Shown here: in pieces, positions 40,772-50,300 of the stretch
Layout of the letters: every line of letters starts with the position of its first letter
How positions within the stretch are numbered: position 1 is the stretch's first letter
DNA from: Pseudodesulfovibrio sp. zrk46
Lineage (GTDB): Bacteria; Desulfobacterota; Desulfovibrionia; Desulfovibrionales; Desulfovibrionaceae
Direction of reading: 5' to 3'
Length of the DNA stretch: 64,000 nucleotides
Assembly (NCBI RefSeq): GCF_012516435.1
Contig: NZ_CP051216.1
Location: forward strand, 684,001-748,000
Notes under the pieces: generated by a model
Seen by the model: the letters and a program-made list of their open reading frames with translations, nothing else
What the model was told of the DNA's origin: nothing
The model's database searches: none
Position numbers and translations under genes: made by a program

Positions 40772-41428
40772 ATGATGAATCAGTCTCAACTCGAACAGTT
40801 CGGCGACTCCATCGTGCGAGTCGAAAGAGCGCTCCAGGCCCTCCGCGAGGGCAAGGGCATTCTTGTCACGGACAACGAAGACCGCGAAAACGAGGGCGAC
40901 CTCATCTTTGCGGCAGAGACCCTTACCGACGAACAGATGGCTTTGCTGATCCGCGAATGCAGCGGCATCGTCTGCCTGTGCCTGACCGATGAAAAAGTTC
41001 GCTCCCTGGAGCTGCCCATGATGGTCGAGGAGAACAACTCCCAGTACCAGACTGCCTTCACGGTCACCATCGAAGCAGCCGAAGGCGTCACCACCGGCGT
41101 TTCCGCGGCTGATCGCGTCACCACCATCAAGGCAGCCATTGCCGAAGGCGCCAAGCCTTCCGACATCGCCAGCCCCGGCCACGTATTCCCGCTCCGCGCC
41201 CGCAGCGGCGGCGTGCTGGAACGCGGCGGCCACACCGAAGCCACCGTGGACATGACCCGCATGGCAGGCCTCGCTCCGTGCGGCGTGCTCTGTGAGCTGA
41301 CCAACCCGGACGGCACCATGGCGCGCCTGCCCGAAATCATTGAATTTGCCCTTAAGCACGATATGCCCGTCTGCACCGTGGACGACATCGTCGCCTACCG
41401 CAAACTCAACGAAGCCGTGGCTGCATAA
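40772..41428 (+). CDS. ribB: 3,4-dihydroxy-2-butanone 4-phosphate synthase
   Basis: 218 residues, single-domain form (not fused to RibA). Key segments: [20 protein letters not shown] with acidic metal ligands, [53 protein letters not shown] and [13 protein letters not shown]. Makes the four-carbon unit of riboflavin from ribulose 5-phosphate. Riboswitch-controlled. Two adjacent ATGs are possible starts after AAAGGAGA. Confidence 0.97.
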   Translation: MMNQSQLEQFGDSIVRVERALQALREGKGILVTDNEDRENEGDLIFAAETLTDEQMALLIRECSGIVCLCLTDEKVRSLELPMMVEENNSQYQTAFTVTIEAAEGVTTGVSAADRVTTIKAAIAEGAKPSDIASPGHVFPLRARSGGVLERGGHTEATVDMTRMAGLAPCGVLCELTNPDGTMARLPEIIEFALKHDMPVCTVDDIVAYRKLNEAVAA

Positions 41429-41472
41429 CGCCACGCAACAGAGCCTCCCGCTCTGCCAAAACAAAAATATCG

Positions 41473-41505
41473 AGGGCCGTTACCGATGAGGGACGGCCCT
41501 TTTTT
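41473..41505 (+). terminator. Intrinsic terminator of ribB
   Basis: AGGGCCGT / ACGGCCCT with a 12-nt loop and TTTTTT. Confidence 0.9.
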
Positions 41506-41604
41506 CATGCCTGTTTCTACACAAAAGATATAACCACCTTGCACCGTTATCCCTGAAAGAGTACGATTCCTTCGGTTGGTAAAATGCCACGCAGTGGAGC
41601 GCGC

Positions 41605-43470
41605 ATGAAACTGAGAAATATTGCTCTCACGAGCATCTTCATATTAGTCCTTGTGGCAATGGCCACGGAATTCACGGTCTCGCACCTGATCGTTCAGGAC
41701 GGCTTCAACAATCTGGAACGACAACAGGTCGAGACAGATGTTCAGCGAGTGAAAAATGAAATCGCAAGGGAAGCCGAAGGCCTCGACACCTTTCTGTGGG
41801 ACTGGGCTTCATGGGATGACACCTATAACTTCGTGCAGACCGGCAATCCGGAATACCTCAAGTCCAATCTTCCCATCGGCACCTTTCTCGACCAGAACCT
41901 GAATCTCGTCATCATTCGCGACAACGCAGGGACTGACGTCTATGCAAAGGCAGTCAACGCTGATGAAGAATTCGACCCACAACTGGTTCGGGACTTCAAC
42001 AGCCTGACAAGAGGCGTTGAGCTCCCGGAACGGGCCGAAGAAGCCGGCCGTGGAGGCATCGTTCTTATCAATGATGTCCCGTTCATCTTCTTTACCCGGC
42101 CGATTCTGACATCTGAAGAAGACCTGCCCAGCATTGGTACCATGATCATGGGACGTTTCCTCTCATCGGAAATAGTCGAAGCCATAGCCGCCCGCATGGA
42201 GATCACCCTGAGCATTCACCCAACGTCCATCGAGCATCAGAACGAAAGGTCCGTAAAACGAGAATTGGCGACGGGGCTCAAGGCGGTTGTCATCGCCCAA
42301 AACGCCGACATCATCAACGGGTACGGCGTTGTTGAGGACATTACCGGGCAGCCCGCGCTTATGATCGAAATCAGCGAACCAAGACACATCGCTGCCCACG
42401 GTCGTTCTGTGGCGATGTACAACACCCTATTTCTCGCCGCCCTGCTGCTGGTCTTCAACGCCATGCTCTACTTCCTCATTCAGTACCGGGTCATCTCGCG
42501 AGTGGAACGGCTGAACAGTCAGGTCCGCGAGGTGGATCTGGAAAGTGAGACCGCCATGCGCGTCAATACCGACGGCGATGACGAGCTCTCACAGTTGGGA
42601 ACCAACATCAACGCCATGCTGCAACGCCTCGCGCTAGACCAGAAGAAGTTGCACGAAGCCCACGACCTGCTGGAGGCCAAGGTAGCCGAGCGTACCCTTG
42701 AGCTTGAAGAAGCGAATGTGGAGTTGCAATGCCTCGACAAGGCAAAGTCGCAATTCCTCTCATCCACTTCCCATGAGCTGCGCACGCCGCTCACGGCGAT
42801 ACTCGGCTTCATCAAGCTCATGGAGCGAACCTTCCGCAAGCACTTCCAGCCCCACCTGAACAATGTGGACGAAGCCACCCAACGCATGGGCACCTTCCTT
42901 GAGAATTTCAAAATCGTGCGCAAGGAAACCGATCGCCTCGGCCGCCTGATCAACGATCTGCTCGACCTCAACAAAATCGAGGCCGGGCGAGTGGAATGGC
43001 GTGACACCGACGTGGATGTATCGAAGCTGGTACGCCATGTGGGTGACACCATGGCCGGTCAGTTCAACGACCTGCCTGCAGTGGACTTCTTCGTTGTCAC
43101 TTCTCCGGATCTTCCTTCACTCCACATCGATGAGGACCGGCTCCATCAGGTACTGGCCAATCTCGTAAACAACGCTGCCAAATTCACGGACGAGGGGATC
43201 GTGAGACTCAGCGTGCGGCAGACCAAAGACAACATGCTCGAGTTCTCGGTGGAAGACTCCGGGCCCGGCATTCGGGAAGAAGACGTTGAACGGATCTTCG
43301 ACACCTTCTATCAAAGCCAGCATGACTGGGAGCGCCCGGGCACGTCTCTCGGGACCGGGCTTGGCCTCGCCATCTGCAAGGAGATCATCGAGCACTACAA
43401 CGGCAGCATATGGGTGGAATCCCGCCGTGGAGAAGGGTCCAATTTCAAATTCAAACTCCCCCTGCCCTAA
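41605..43470 (+). CDS. CHASE4-type sensor histidine kinase
   Basis: 621 residues from MKLRNIALTSIFILV (GGAG upstream; an ATG seven codons earlier is also open). One membrane segment, an extracytoplasmic CHASE4-like domain (TFLWDWASWDDTYNFV), a second membrane segment (NTLFLAALLLVFNAMLYFLI), HAMP, a coiled coil, HisKA with the phospho-accepting His in SSTSHELRTPLTAILGF, and an HATPase domain (NLVNNAAKF, DSGPGIREED, GTGLGLAICKEII). No response regulator gene is adjacent. The signal is unknown. Confidence 0.93.
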   Translation: MKLRNIALTSIFILVLVAMATEFTVSHLIVQDGFNNLERQQVETDVQRVKNEIAREAEGLDTFLWDWASWDDTYNFVQTGNPEYLKSNLPIGTFLDQNLNLVIIRDNAGTDVYAKAVNADEEFDPQLVRDFNSLTRGVELPERAEEAGRGGIVLINDVPFIFFTRPILTSEEDLPSIGTMIMGRFLSSEIVEAIAARMEITLSIHPTSIEHQNERSVKRELATGLKAVVIAQNADIINGYGVVEDITGQPALMIEISEPRHIAAHGRSVAMYNTLFLAALLLVFNAMLYFLIQYRVISRVERLNSQVREVDLESETAMRVNTDGDDELSQLGTNINAMLQRLALDQKKLHEAHDLLEAKVAERTLELEEANVELQCLDKAKSQFLSSTSHELRTPLTAILGFIKLMERTFRKHFQPHLNNVDEATQRMGTFLENFKIVRKETDRLGRLINDLLDLNKIEAGRVEWRDTDVDVSKLVRHVGDTMAGQFNDLPAVDFFVVTSPDLPSLHIDEDRLHQVLANLVNNAAKFTDEGIVRLSVRQTKDNMLEFSVEDSGPGIREEDVERIFDTFYQSQHDWERPGTSLGTGLGLAICKEIIEHYNGSIWVESRRGEGSNFKFKLPLP

Positions 43471-43474
43471 ACAA

Positions 43475-43516
43475 CAAAAAAAGAGGCCGCCTCGTTAAAG
43501 GCGGCCTCTTTTTTTT
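43475..43516. terminator. Bidirectional terminator between kinase and transporter genes
   Basis: AGAGGCCGCC / GGCGGCCTCT with A-rich left and T-rich right flanks. Confidence 0.9.
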
Positions 43517-43529
43517 GGATGATATCAGG

Positions 43530-44159
43530 TTACGCAGCTACAGGACGAACCTTACCCTTGAGCGCTGTCACGAGCATGTACACGATGGGCGTGTCGCAGG
43601 CGGCAATGAGCAGCTTCACGAGCCACTGGCCAAGGATGACATCGCCCACCGGGAGAATGCCATAGAAGGCCACGGTCACGAAGATGGTGGAGTCGATGAG
43701 TTGGGAGACCATGGTGGAAAGATTGTTGCGCAGCCAGAGGAAGCGACCGTTGGTGCGATCTTTCAGCAAGTGGAAGAGCCAGATGTCGTGCTTCTGACTG
43801 ACGACATAGGCCAAGAGGGAGGCGGCCACGATGCGCGGGGTGTTGCCGATGACTCCAGCAAAGGCCTCCTGATTGTGCCAGAACGGGGCGGCAGGCCAGG
43901 CAACGGCCAGCCATGCGATGGCAGTGATGAAGATGAGGGTGACGAACCCGCAGGTCACGGCTTCGTTGGCCATCTCCTTGCCCCAGACTTCACTGATGAC
44001 GTCGGAGACCACGAAGGTCAGAGAATATGCCAGTACCCCGGCGGGAACGGCGAGGCCGAAGACGGTGATGATTTTGCTGGAGATGACAGCAGCAATGACC
44101 AGCCCGCCGATGAACAGGCTGAGCAGCAAGGCATACACCTTGCGTTCGAAGGTTTCCAT
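43530..44159 (-). CDS. Queuosine precursor transporter (YhhQ/VUT family)
   Basis: 209 residues from METFERKVYALLL, with GGGAG upstream. About six membrane segments; the family motif is AYSLTFVVSDVISEVWGKEM, with NNLSTMVSQLIDSTIFVTVA and CDTPIVYMLVTAL. These proteins import queuosine precursors such as preQ0 or preQ1. The divergent neighbour is queF, which supports the substrate. Confidence 0.9.
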   Translation of the reverse strand: METFERKVYALLLSLFIGGLVIAAVISSKIITVFGLAVPAGVLAYSLTFVVSDVISEVWGKEMANEAVTCGFVTLIFITAIAWLAVAWPAAPFWHNQEAFAGVIGNTPRIVAASLLAYVVSQKHDIWLFHLLKDRTNGRFLWLRNNLSTMVSQLIDSTIFVTVAFYGILPVGDVILGQWLVKLLIAACDTPIVYMLVTALKGKVRPVAA

Positions 44160-44320
44160 GTTTTCTCCCTTGGATTGAACTGTCCAAAAGTTAATACGAT
44201 TCATCCGCTTGGGGGAAAGACTGTCCCCGGCGGCACCATAGTGTTTCGCAGGACTTGCCATTGTCCCCCGGAAAAGTCAAAATGCGCCCCGCTTTTCCAC
44301 ATCGGAACAAGGAGAAAAAC

Positions 44321-44818
44321 ATGTCCAAAAGCCAAGACCAGACCGGCCACCTGAAGACCCTCGGTGAAGGCGGTCAGACCAAATATCAGATGGATTCGCC
44401 CCACGCCGGCATCCTCGAAGCATTTCCCAACAACTATCCGGACCGCCCCTACGTGGTGTCCATTTCCTTCCCGGAATACACCTCCCTCTGCCCCATGACC
44501 GGCCAGCCCGATTTCGGCACCATTGTCATGGAGTACATGCCGGACCAGAAGATCGTGGAGTCCAAGAGCTTCAAGCTCTACATGTTCGCCTACCGCAATC
44601 ACCAGTCCTTCATGGAGACCCTGACCAACAAGATGCTCGACGATTTCGTCGAGACCCTCGATCCCCTCTGGTGCCGCGTCAAAGGCATCTTCGCCCCGCG
44701 AGGAGCCACCGACCTGCACGTCTTTGCCGAGCATTTCAAAACGGATTCCCCGCGCATCGACGAGGTAAGAGCCATGGTTTCCGAGTGGAAACAGGAAGCG
44801 AACAGACACGGGGCGTAA
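44321..44818 (+). CDS. queF: preQ0 reductase QueF (NADPH-dependent)
   Basis: 165 residues from MSKSQDQTGHLKTL (AAGGAG upstream). The catalytic Cys is in YTSLCPMTGQPDFGTI, with the NADPH motif ESKSFKLYMFAYRNHQSF and a substrate-binding DDFVETLDPLW. It reduces 7-cyano-7-deazaguanine to preQ1 for queuosine tRNA modification. This is the short YkvM-type form. The 161-bp divergent region shows no recognisable preQ1 riboswitch. Confidence 0.94.
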   Translation: MSKSQDQTGHLKTLGEGGQTKYQMDSPHAGILEAFPNNYPDRPYVVSISFPEYTSLCPMTGQPDFGTIVMEYMPDQKIVESKSFKLYMFAYRNHQSFMETLTNKMLDDFVETLDPLWCRVKGIFAPRGATDLHVFAEHFKTDSPRIDEVRAMVSEWKQEANRHGA

Positions 44819-44837
44819 CTTCTCTCGCCATATAAAC

Positions 44838-44868
44838 GAAAAAGCCGTCTCTTAGACGGCTTTTCTTG
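44838..44868 (+). terminator. Intrinsic terminator of queF
   Basis: AAAAGCCGTCT-CTT-AGACGGCTTTT followed by CTTGTTT. Confidence 0.88.
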
Positions 44869-44983
44869 TTTGTGCTTCAGCGGCCCAGACACCCTGCTCT
44901 ATTATGCTCACGAACAGAAAAGAGTTTTTCGCTGACCATGGTTTATTTTCTCCATGGGCATGGTATGGAAAGGTAGGTTCAAA

Positions 44984-45016
44984 GGCTCACGCTCCTCCCC
45001 GATGAACGGGAGAAGC
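44984..45016 (+). other. Leader hairpin ahead of the molybdo/tungstoenzyme gene
   Basis: GGCT...AGCC encloses CTCCC-CGATGAAC-GGGAG in the 5' leader, about 55 bases before the start codon. It might be a regulatory fold; I could not match it to the known Moco or Tuco RNA consensus by eye. Confidence 0.3.
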
Positions 45017-45072
45017 CCCCTCTTAAAGGGAAAGCGAATCAACTGCCTTGAAATATCTCAGGGAGGAACACC

Positions 45073-47256
45073 ATGGAAGTACGAAGAAGCTATTGCGGGC
45101 TATGCCACCCTCGCTGCGGCATGCTGTTGCATATTGATAACGGCAAGGTCGTGAAAATCACTGGCGACCCGGACCATCCGATCTCTCGCGGCGCTCTTTG
45201 TGAACGTGGCCGACTGATGCTGGACCACATCTATCACCCCGACCGCCTGAATTATCCGCTGAAACGCGTCGGCGAACGGGGCGAAGGCAAATGGGAGCGG
45301 ATCAGCTGGGAGCAGGCTCTGAATGAAGTGGCCGAGAAGCTCTCCAAGCTGCGCGAGGAATTCGGGGCCGAGACGCTGACGTTCACCCACGGCACAAAGC
45401 GGACGTACCACTGGGACTGCCGCCGTTTCTTCAACCTCTTTGGCTCCCCCAACACCTGTGGCGTGAATACCATCTGCATGTGCCCGAGTTACGCCACCGA
45501 ATATGCCACCTATGGCGGCATGGTCATGGGAAGCGACATCGTCCATTCGCAATGTGTCGTCATGTGGGGATGCAACGCATCCAAGTCGAACCCGATGGGC
45601 CTGACTCCAATGATCGCAGCGGCACAAAAGAACGGCGCCAAGCTCATGGTCGTTGACCCGCGACGGACAAAAGAGGCTGAAAAGGCCGACCTGTGGTTGC
45701 AGATTCGCCCCGGCACGGACCTCGCTCTGATGCTGGGCTGGATTCGCCACATCATTACGAACGATTTGTACGACAAGGATTTCGTTGCCAATCATACTGT
45801 CGGCTTTGACGAGCTCAAGGACGCCGTGGAATCCTACACCCCGAAAAAGGTCGAGGAGATCACTTCGGTTCCGGCGGCCCTCGTGGTCGAATCCGCCACC
45901 ATGTACGCGACAGCCGCGTCGGCCGTGATTCCCTTTGGCCTCGGTCTGGACAAACAGGGCGTGAACTCGACACAGTGTGCCCGTGGTCGAGCCATCTTGC
46001 GCGCCATCACCGGCAACCTCGAAGTTCCCGGCGGCGACATCTTCAGTCAGGCAGCCAATGTGGGCAAGGTCCACGACTGGGAATACCTTGAATTGAACGA
46101 CATGATGCCCCAGGGCCAAAAGGCCAAGCAGCTCGGCGCGGATAAGTACCCGTTCTTCGGCTTCCCCGGCTGGGAGCGCAACTATGCCGCCAACAAGAAG
46201 CTGCCCCAAGGCTACGCCATGCCCCCTGAAGCGTGGCATTCAAATCTGGCCCACGCCAGAGAGGTCATGAACGCCATCATTACCGGGAAGCCATATCCGG
46301 TGAAGGCAGCCATCACCCTGGCGAGCAACCCGCTCCTCTCCCTGCCCAATACGCAGCAGGTCTTCGAGGCGCTCAAGGCGCTCGACCTCTATGTGGTCAT
46401 GGAATACTACATGACCCCCTCGGCAGCCATGGCCGACTATGTTTTCCCGGCGTCCACCACGGTGGAACAGCCGGAGATCTGGTTGACCAGCGGGTTCTGC
46501 GTCGCCTGTCCGCAGGGGATCGACCCAATTGAGGAACGGAAGGACAGCTACTACTTCTACAGGCAATTGGGACTGCGACTTGGTCAGGAAGAGCACTGGC
46601 CGTGGGAGACCATCGAAGACGTTTACGACCACTGCCTCGAACCTGTCGGACTGACATTCCAGAAGCTGGCCGAACAGAATGGCCTTTTTGGGGAGATGGA
46701 GTTCCGTCGATACGAAAAGTACGGATTCGGTACACCCTCAGGTAAGGTGGAACTCAAATCGTCCATCTTTGAGGAGCTGGGCGCCGACCCGTTACCCGTG
46801 TATCACGAGCCTGTCTGGAGCCCGGAGAGCAAGGAGCCTGAGCTGACGGAAGAGTACCCGCTCATCCTCATCACCGGCAGTCGCTTCATGCCCATGTATC
46901 ACTCCGAGCAGCGGCAAATCGAAAAGGCACGCAAGAAAGTGCCCGATCCCCTGCTTTCGATCCACCCGGACACGGCTGCCGAGCTTGGCCTCGCAGAGGG
47001 AGACTGGGCAGTCATCTCAACCCCGTCCGGTTCCATCCGCCAGCGGGTCCACATCACGGATGTGATGCACCCGAAGATGGTCGACGCACAGCACTCCTGG
47101 TGGTTCCCCGAACGCAACGAAAAGCTGCCAGACCTGTTTGGCGTCTTCGAATCCAACGCGAACATGCTCTGCCCTGACGCTCATGAATTCTGCAGCCCGG
47201 AAATCGGCAGTTGGCCACACTCCGCGCTCATCTGTCGGGTTGAAAAAGAACAGTAG
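45073..47256 (+). CDS. Molybdopterin oxidoreductase of the acetylene-hydratase-like group
   Basis: 727 residues. The N-terminal [4Fe-4S] site is CGLCHPRCGM...ALCERGR. WERISWEQALNEVAEKLSKL, RRFFNLFGSPNTCGVNTICM, DPRRTKEAEKADLWLQIRPG and TDLALMLGWIRHIITNDLYD closely follow the pattern of Pelobacter acetylene hydratase. The Cys in ICMCPSY is at the metal-ligand position and could coordinate W or Mo. No Tat signal is present, so the enzyme is cytoplasmic. No Fe-S or membrane partner gene is adjacent, which also fits a non-redox or soluble-partner enzyme. The substrate is unknown. Confidence 0.85.
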   Translation: MEVRRSYCGLCHPRCGMLLHIDNGKVVKITGDPDHPISRGALCERGRLMLDHIYHPDRLNYPLKRVGERGEGKWERISWEQALNEVAEKLSKLREEFGAETLTFTHGTKRTYHWDCRRFFNLFGSPNTCGVNTICMCPSYATEYATYGGMVMGSDIVHSQCVVMWGCNASKSNPMGLTPMIAAAQKNGAKLMVVDPRRTKEAEKADLWLQIRPGTDLALMLGWIRHIITNDLYDKDFVANHTVGFDELKDAVESYTPKKVEEITSVPAALVVESATMYATAASAVIPFGLGLDKQGVNSTQCARGRAILRAITGNLEVPGGDIFSQAANVGKVHDWEYLELNDMMPQGQKAKQLGADKYPFFGFPGWERNYAANKKLPQGYAMPPEAWHSNLAHAREVMNAIITGKPYPVKAAITLASNPLLSLPNTQQVFEALKALDLYVVMEYYMTPSAAMADYVFPASTTVEQPEIWLTSGFCVACPQGIDPIEERKDSYYFYRQLGLRLGQEEHWPWETIEDVYDHCLEPVGLTFQKLAEQNGLFGEMEFRRYEKYGFGTPSGKVELKSSIFEELGADPLPVYHEPVWSPESKEPELTEEYPLILITGSRFMPMYHSEQRQIEKARKKVPDPLLSIHPDTAAELGLAEGDWAVISTPSGSIRQRVHITDVMHPKMVDAQHSWWFPERNEKLPDLFGVFESNANMLCPDAHEFCSPEIGSWPHSALICRVEKEQ

Positions 47257-47303
47257 GCTAAAAATATACACGGGGCGTACGTAATCCCTTGAACAATAAC
47301 AAT

Positions 47304-47346
47304 GGCCGGACTTGCGGATTTCTCCCGCAAGTCCGGCCTTCAAATT
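47304..47346. terminator. Bidirectional terminator between convergent genes
   Basis: GGCCGGACTTGCGG / CCGCAAGTCCGGCC, 14-bp stem with a 7-nt loop, followed by TTCAAATTTT. Confidence 0.85.
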
Positions 47347-47354
47347 TTCCGGTA

Positions 47355-47984
47355 CTATCGGTTACTAGCTGCGAGTCCGATCCCGGCGCCGATAAACGTG
47401 CCGCCGATGACCTTCTTCACATACTTCCCGACCTTTGCCTTGGAGAAGACGGAGATCACTTTCTGCCCGCTCACGGCGTAGATCATGAAGCAGACAAATG
47501 CGATCACAGCGCAAATTCCCAACAGCACACTGGACTGAGTCATATACGCCATTTCCGGGTTAATAAACTGGGGGAATATCGCGGTGAAGAAAACGATCGC
47601 TTTCGGATTTCCCGCTGTCACCAAGGCGCCCTGCATGAACATTTTTCTCGAAGAAACACGCTCCCCGGCCTGCCCGGTCTCGTCTTCTGAAATCAATGCT
47701 CCTGAAGACAGGAGAAGTGTCGCACCGATATACACCAAGTAGGCTGCGCCCGCCCATTTGACCAAGTGGAACACGGCCTCCGATGCAACCAGAATGGTTC
47801 CCAGACCGGCAATGGAGATCGAGGCCTGAATCAAGGTGACGACAACATTGCCAAGGGCCGATGCAACAGTTTTCCTTGCCCCGTACTGCATCCCGTGGGT
47901 CAACGCCAGCAGCATGCTGGGACCGGGAATAATGGAGGCAACAAACACCGTTACAGAGAACAAAAGAACAAAGTGAAATGTCAT
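47355..47984 (-). CDS. LysE/RhtB-family amino-acid exporter
   Basis: 209 residues from MTFHFVLLFSVTVFVAS, six predicted membrane helices. The family motif IIPGPSMLLALTHGMQYGAR and LVTAGNPKAIVFFTAIFPQF are clear. It exports amino acids or derivatives; the substrate is not evident. The ribosome site is weak and longer upstream frames are open. It converges with the molybdoenzyme gene. Confidence 0.88.
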   Translation of the reverse strand: MTFHFVLLFSVTVFVASIIPGPSMLLALTHGMQYGARKTVASALGNVVVTLIQASISIAGLGTILVASEAVFHLVKWAGAAYLVYIGATLLLSSGALISEDETGQAGERVSSRKMFMQGALVTAGNPKAIVFFTAIFPQFINPEMAYMTQSSVLLGICAVIAFVCFMIYAVSGQKVISVFSKAKVGKYVKKVIGGTFIGAGIGLAASNR

Positions 47985-48220
47985 TACAGCACGCCCATTG
48001 ATTGTTTCTGCCGTGAATCGGTCACGGTCATCGATTGGTAGAACCCCTGTGATTAGAGAAGAAAGATATGGCCATGAACCCCACGAGTCAAATCCCCTCA
48101 CTCAATATTCATCAAACATTTTTGGGTCCATCTAAACATTTCTTTATATAACTATCATGGAAACCTGCTACTTAGCTCCTATTCTATAGCAAAAGACGCG
48201 AACCAGCAGCAGGCTCTCAC

Positions 48221-49213
48221 ATGGCACAGAAGCACGACATCGACACGCTGAAAGAAAAGATCCATGCCCTTGAGGATGAGTTGGAATCATACAGGCGGAA
48301 CCTGTCTGACCGTTCCAGCAAAATTGATTTCCTGCAGGAGGTGCTGGACCAGTCACTGGCCAAGGTCTACGCCCTTGATGGCGAGCAGTTCACCTATGTC
48401 AGCCGTTCTTTTGCCCGGGCATTCGGCTATGACTCCCCCTCGGAAATCGTCGGGAAAATTCCGATCATCGAACTCGTCGCCCCGGAATGCAGGAAGCTGG
48501 TGGCCGAGAATCTGCGCAAACGCAGTAGCGGCCGGACGCGGGAGATGCACTACACGTTCACCGGGCTCCTCAAAGACGGCTCGTACAGCATGGTGGAGGT
48601 ACAGGGAAGCGCCATGCAGGTCGGCACCCAGAATCAGGTTGTCGGCGTCATCGTGGATGTCAGCCACTACAACAAGATCAGTAACCTCGCCTATTACGAC
48701 GCCCTGACCGGCCTACCCAACCGGGTGCTTTTCGCCGACAGGCTCGAGGCCGCGGTGATGCTCGCAGAAACGACAGGCGGGAGCTTTTCCCTGATGTTCA
48801 TTGATCTGGACGACTTCAAAAAGGTGAACGACTCCGTCGGCCACGCGGCAGGAGATTTCGTGCTCAAGGAATCAGCCAACCGCATGATCGAACAGATCAG
48901 GCAAGGCATGGACACCGTGAGCAGAATCGGCGGCGACGAGTTCGTCGCCATCCTCGGCGAAACCGGCTGCCGCGACCACTGTGCGGATCTGGCCGGAAAG
49001 ATGATCAAGGAACTCGAACGCCCCATGCCGTTCTGTGACCACGACATCAGCGTCAGCGCCAGCATCGGCATCAGCGTCTTCCCCACCGACGGCCACGACG
49101 CCACATCCATCATCAAGGCCGCGGATATGGCCATGTACAAGGCCAAACGAGGCGGCAAGGGGACGTTTGCATTTTATGACGGCTCCAACCGCCTGAAGTG
49201 CTCTTTAAAGTAA
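48221..49213 (+). CDS. PAS-GGDEF diguanylate cyclase
   Basis: 330 residues: an N-terminal coiled coil (DTLKEKIHALEDELESYRRN), one PAS domain (SLAKVYALDGEQFTYVSRSF) and a GGDEF domain with DALTGLPNRVLFADRL, FIDLDDFKKVNDSVGHAAGD and the active-site SRIGGDEFVAIL. An inhibitory RxxD is not obvious. Cyclic di-GMP synthesis is expected. No membrane segment, so cytosolic. Confidence 0.93.
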   Translation: MAQKHDIDTLKEKIHALEDELESYRRNLSDRSSKIDFLQEVLDQSLAKVYALDGEQFTYVSRSFARAFGYDSPSEIVGKIPIIELVAPECRKLVAENLRKRSSGRTREMHYTFTGLLKDGSYSMVEVQGSAMQVGTQNQVVGVIVDVSHYNKISNLAYYDALTGLPNRVLFADRLEAAVMLAETTGGSFSLMFIDLDDFKKVNDSVGHAAGDFVLKESANRMIEQIRQGMDTVSRIGGDEFVAILGETGCRDHCADLAGKMIKELERPMPFCDHDISVSASIGISVFPTDGHDATSIIKAADMAMYKAKRGGKGTFAFYDGSNRLKCSLK

Positions 49214-49218
49214 GCCCA

Positions 49219-49251
49219 CAAAAAAGGCCGCCCCAAACGGGACGGCCTTTT
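49219..49251. terminator. Terminator, left copy of a direct repeat
   Basis: AAGGCCGCCCC-AAAC-GGGACGGCCTT with flanking A and T runs. Almost the same 40 bases recur at 50301-50335, flanking an AT-rich two-gene insert. Confidence 0.88.
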
Positions 49252-49293
49252 ATTTTCTATCGCATCTATTCGGATTCAACATGTAAAGGAACT

Positions 49294-49608
49294 TCACGAA
49301 ACACCCTTGTCATAATCCTCCGATTCAACGTCATAAGCCCCTCCCAACTCTTCCCGAAGTCTCCGAAAGAGACTTTCTCCTTCCAATTGAAAAGCTTGCC
49401 ATAACAGCTTATCCGCACGTTTGGAGGAAAAGCCTGAATCGGGTGGATACCGTTGGTCCAAAGTAGACTGAAAAATTCTATCCCACTCTGCAATGTCGTG
49501 CTTCAAGTCGTCACTAATAGGCAATGTTTCTGGATCGGTTGGCTCACCGCAGCCGTCTGAATCATCTATCCAGATGGGATGACACATCCATTCTAAAAAG
49601 AAACGCAT
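49294..49608 (-). CDS. Small acidic protein of unknown function (possibly immunity-like)
   Basis: 104 residues from MRFFLEWMCHPIWIDDSDGC; an ATG eight codons earlier is also open. WDRIFQSTLDQRYPPDSGF and EGESLFRRLREELGGAYDVE recall small proteins sometimes found as polymorphic-toxin immunity genes, but this is from memory and weak. The gene is clearly more AT-rich than its neighbours. It is downstream of the lipoprotein gene on the same strand. Confidence 0.6.
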   Translation of the reverse strand: MRFFLEWMCHPIWIDDSDGCGEPTDPETLPISDDLKHDIAEWDRIFQSTLDQRYPPDSGFSSKRADKLLWQAFQLEGESLFRRLREELGGAYDVESEDYDKGVS

Positions 49609-49652
49609 TCTTCTCAACACACAAAACCCCACACAGTTATGATATCTTCATC

Positions 49653-50207
49653 TTATGAGCGATTATCCAAACCGTTTTCTAGACGTTTTTCCCGAATTAA
49701 ATCTCTGCTCTCGTCAACATGGCGTTTCAACTTTTCCAATCCAGATATAACTGATGCATATATATCTTTATTCTCTTCTTTATCGAGAAATTTATCTGGA
49801 TGTTCGTTATGCCACTTAATTGCTTCATCAATCGTCATAATCCATTCATCGACATTCCCGCCGATGTATCCATTCATGGTCGGGCCGACAGTATGTATTA
49901 AGGATGCAAACAGGGCGGGATCTTCTGATGCTTTGAGCGAAGGATTTGCTTTCAGATAGGCTCTAAAGCGAATCTGTCCTACATAGAACCACATCACACC
50001 TTTCTGGAAATCCCCCTCTGAAAACACTTTTGAGGCTTGAGTAAAATAATTCCCAGGGTGTCCTTTAACCAGTGCACTTTCAACTTCAGATGGGCTCATG
50101 CTTGAAAAGTCTGAAGGGGTAATTATGTACTCTGCATTCAAGCCTTTTTTCGTGGAAGTACAACCGAAAACCAAAAAGCAAATCAACACTAAAGCAAATC
50201 TTTTCAT
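49653..50207 (-). CDS. Lipoprotein of unknown function in an AT-rich insert
   Basis: 184 residues from MKRFALVLICFLVFGC, a standard lipoprotein signal with the lipidated Cys at the end, so membrane-anchored. The body has VMWFYVGQIRFRAYLKANPS and TMNGYIGGNVDEWIMTIDEA, and a Lys/Glu-rich helical C terminus. No family recognised. Low GC and the flanking direct-repeat terminators mark it as acquired. Confidence 0.7.
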   Translation of the reverse strand: MKRFALVLICFLVFGCTSTKKGLNAEYIITPSDFSSMSPSEVESALVKGHPGNYFTQASKVFSEGDFQKGVMWFYVGQIRFRAYLKANPSLKASEDPALFASLIHTVGPTMNGYIGGNVDEWIMTIDEAIKWHNEHPDKFLDKEENKDIYASVISGLEKLKRHVDESRDLIREKRLENGLDNRS

Positions 50208-50300
50208 GCTCAATCTCACAGGTTTATTTAAACAAGAACAGATTGCTGCCATAGTTCTACATTTTACGCAAACCGCCCAATATTCTGCCTTCTTAATAAT

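Noticed and set aside
44160-44320. preQ1 riboswitch between the queuosine transporter and queF
   Set aside because: No compact preQ1-I, II or III pattern was found in the divergent region.
44870-45072. Molybdenum-cofactor riboswitch before the molybdo/tungstoenzyme gene
   Set aside because: Only a simple nested hairpin is visible; the consensus core could not be matched by eye.
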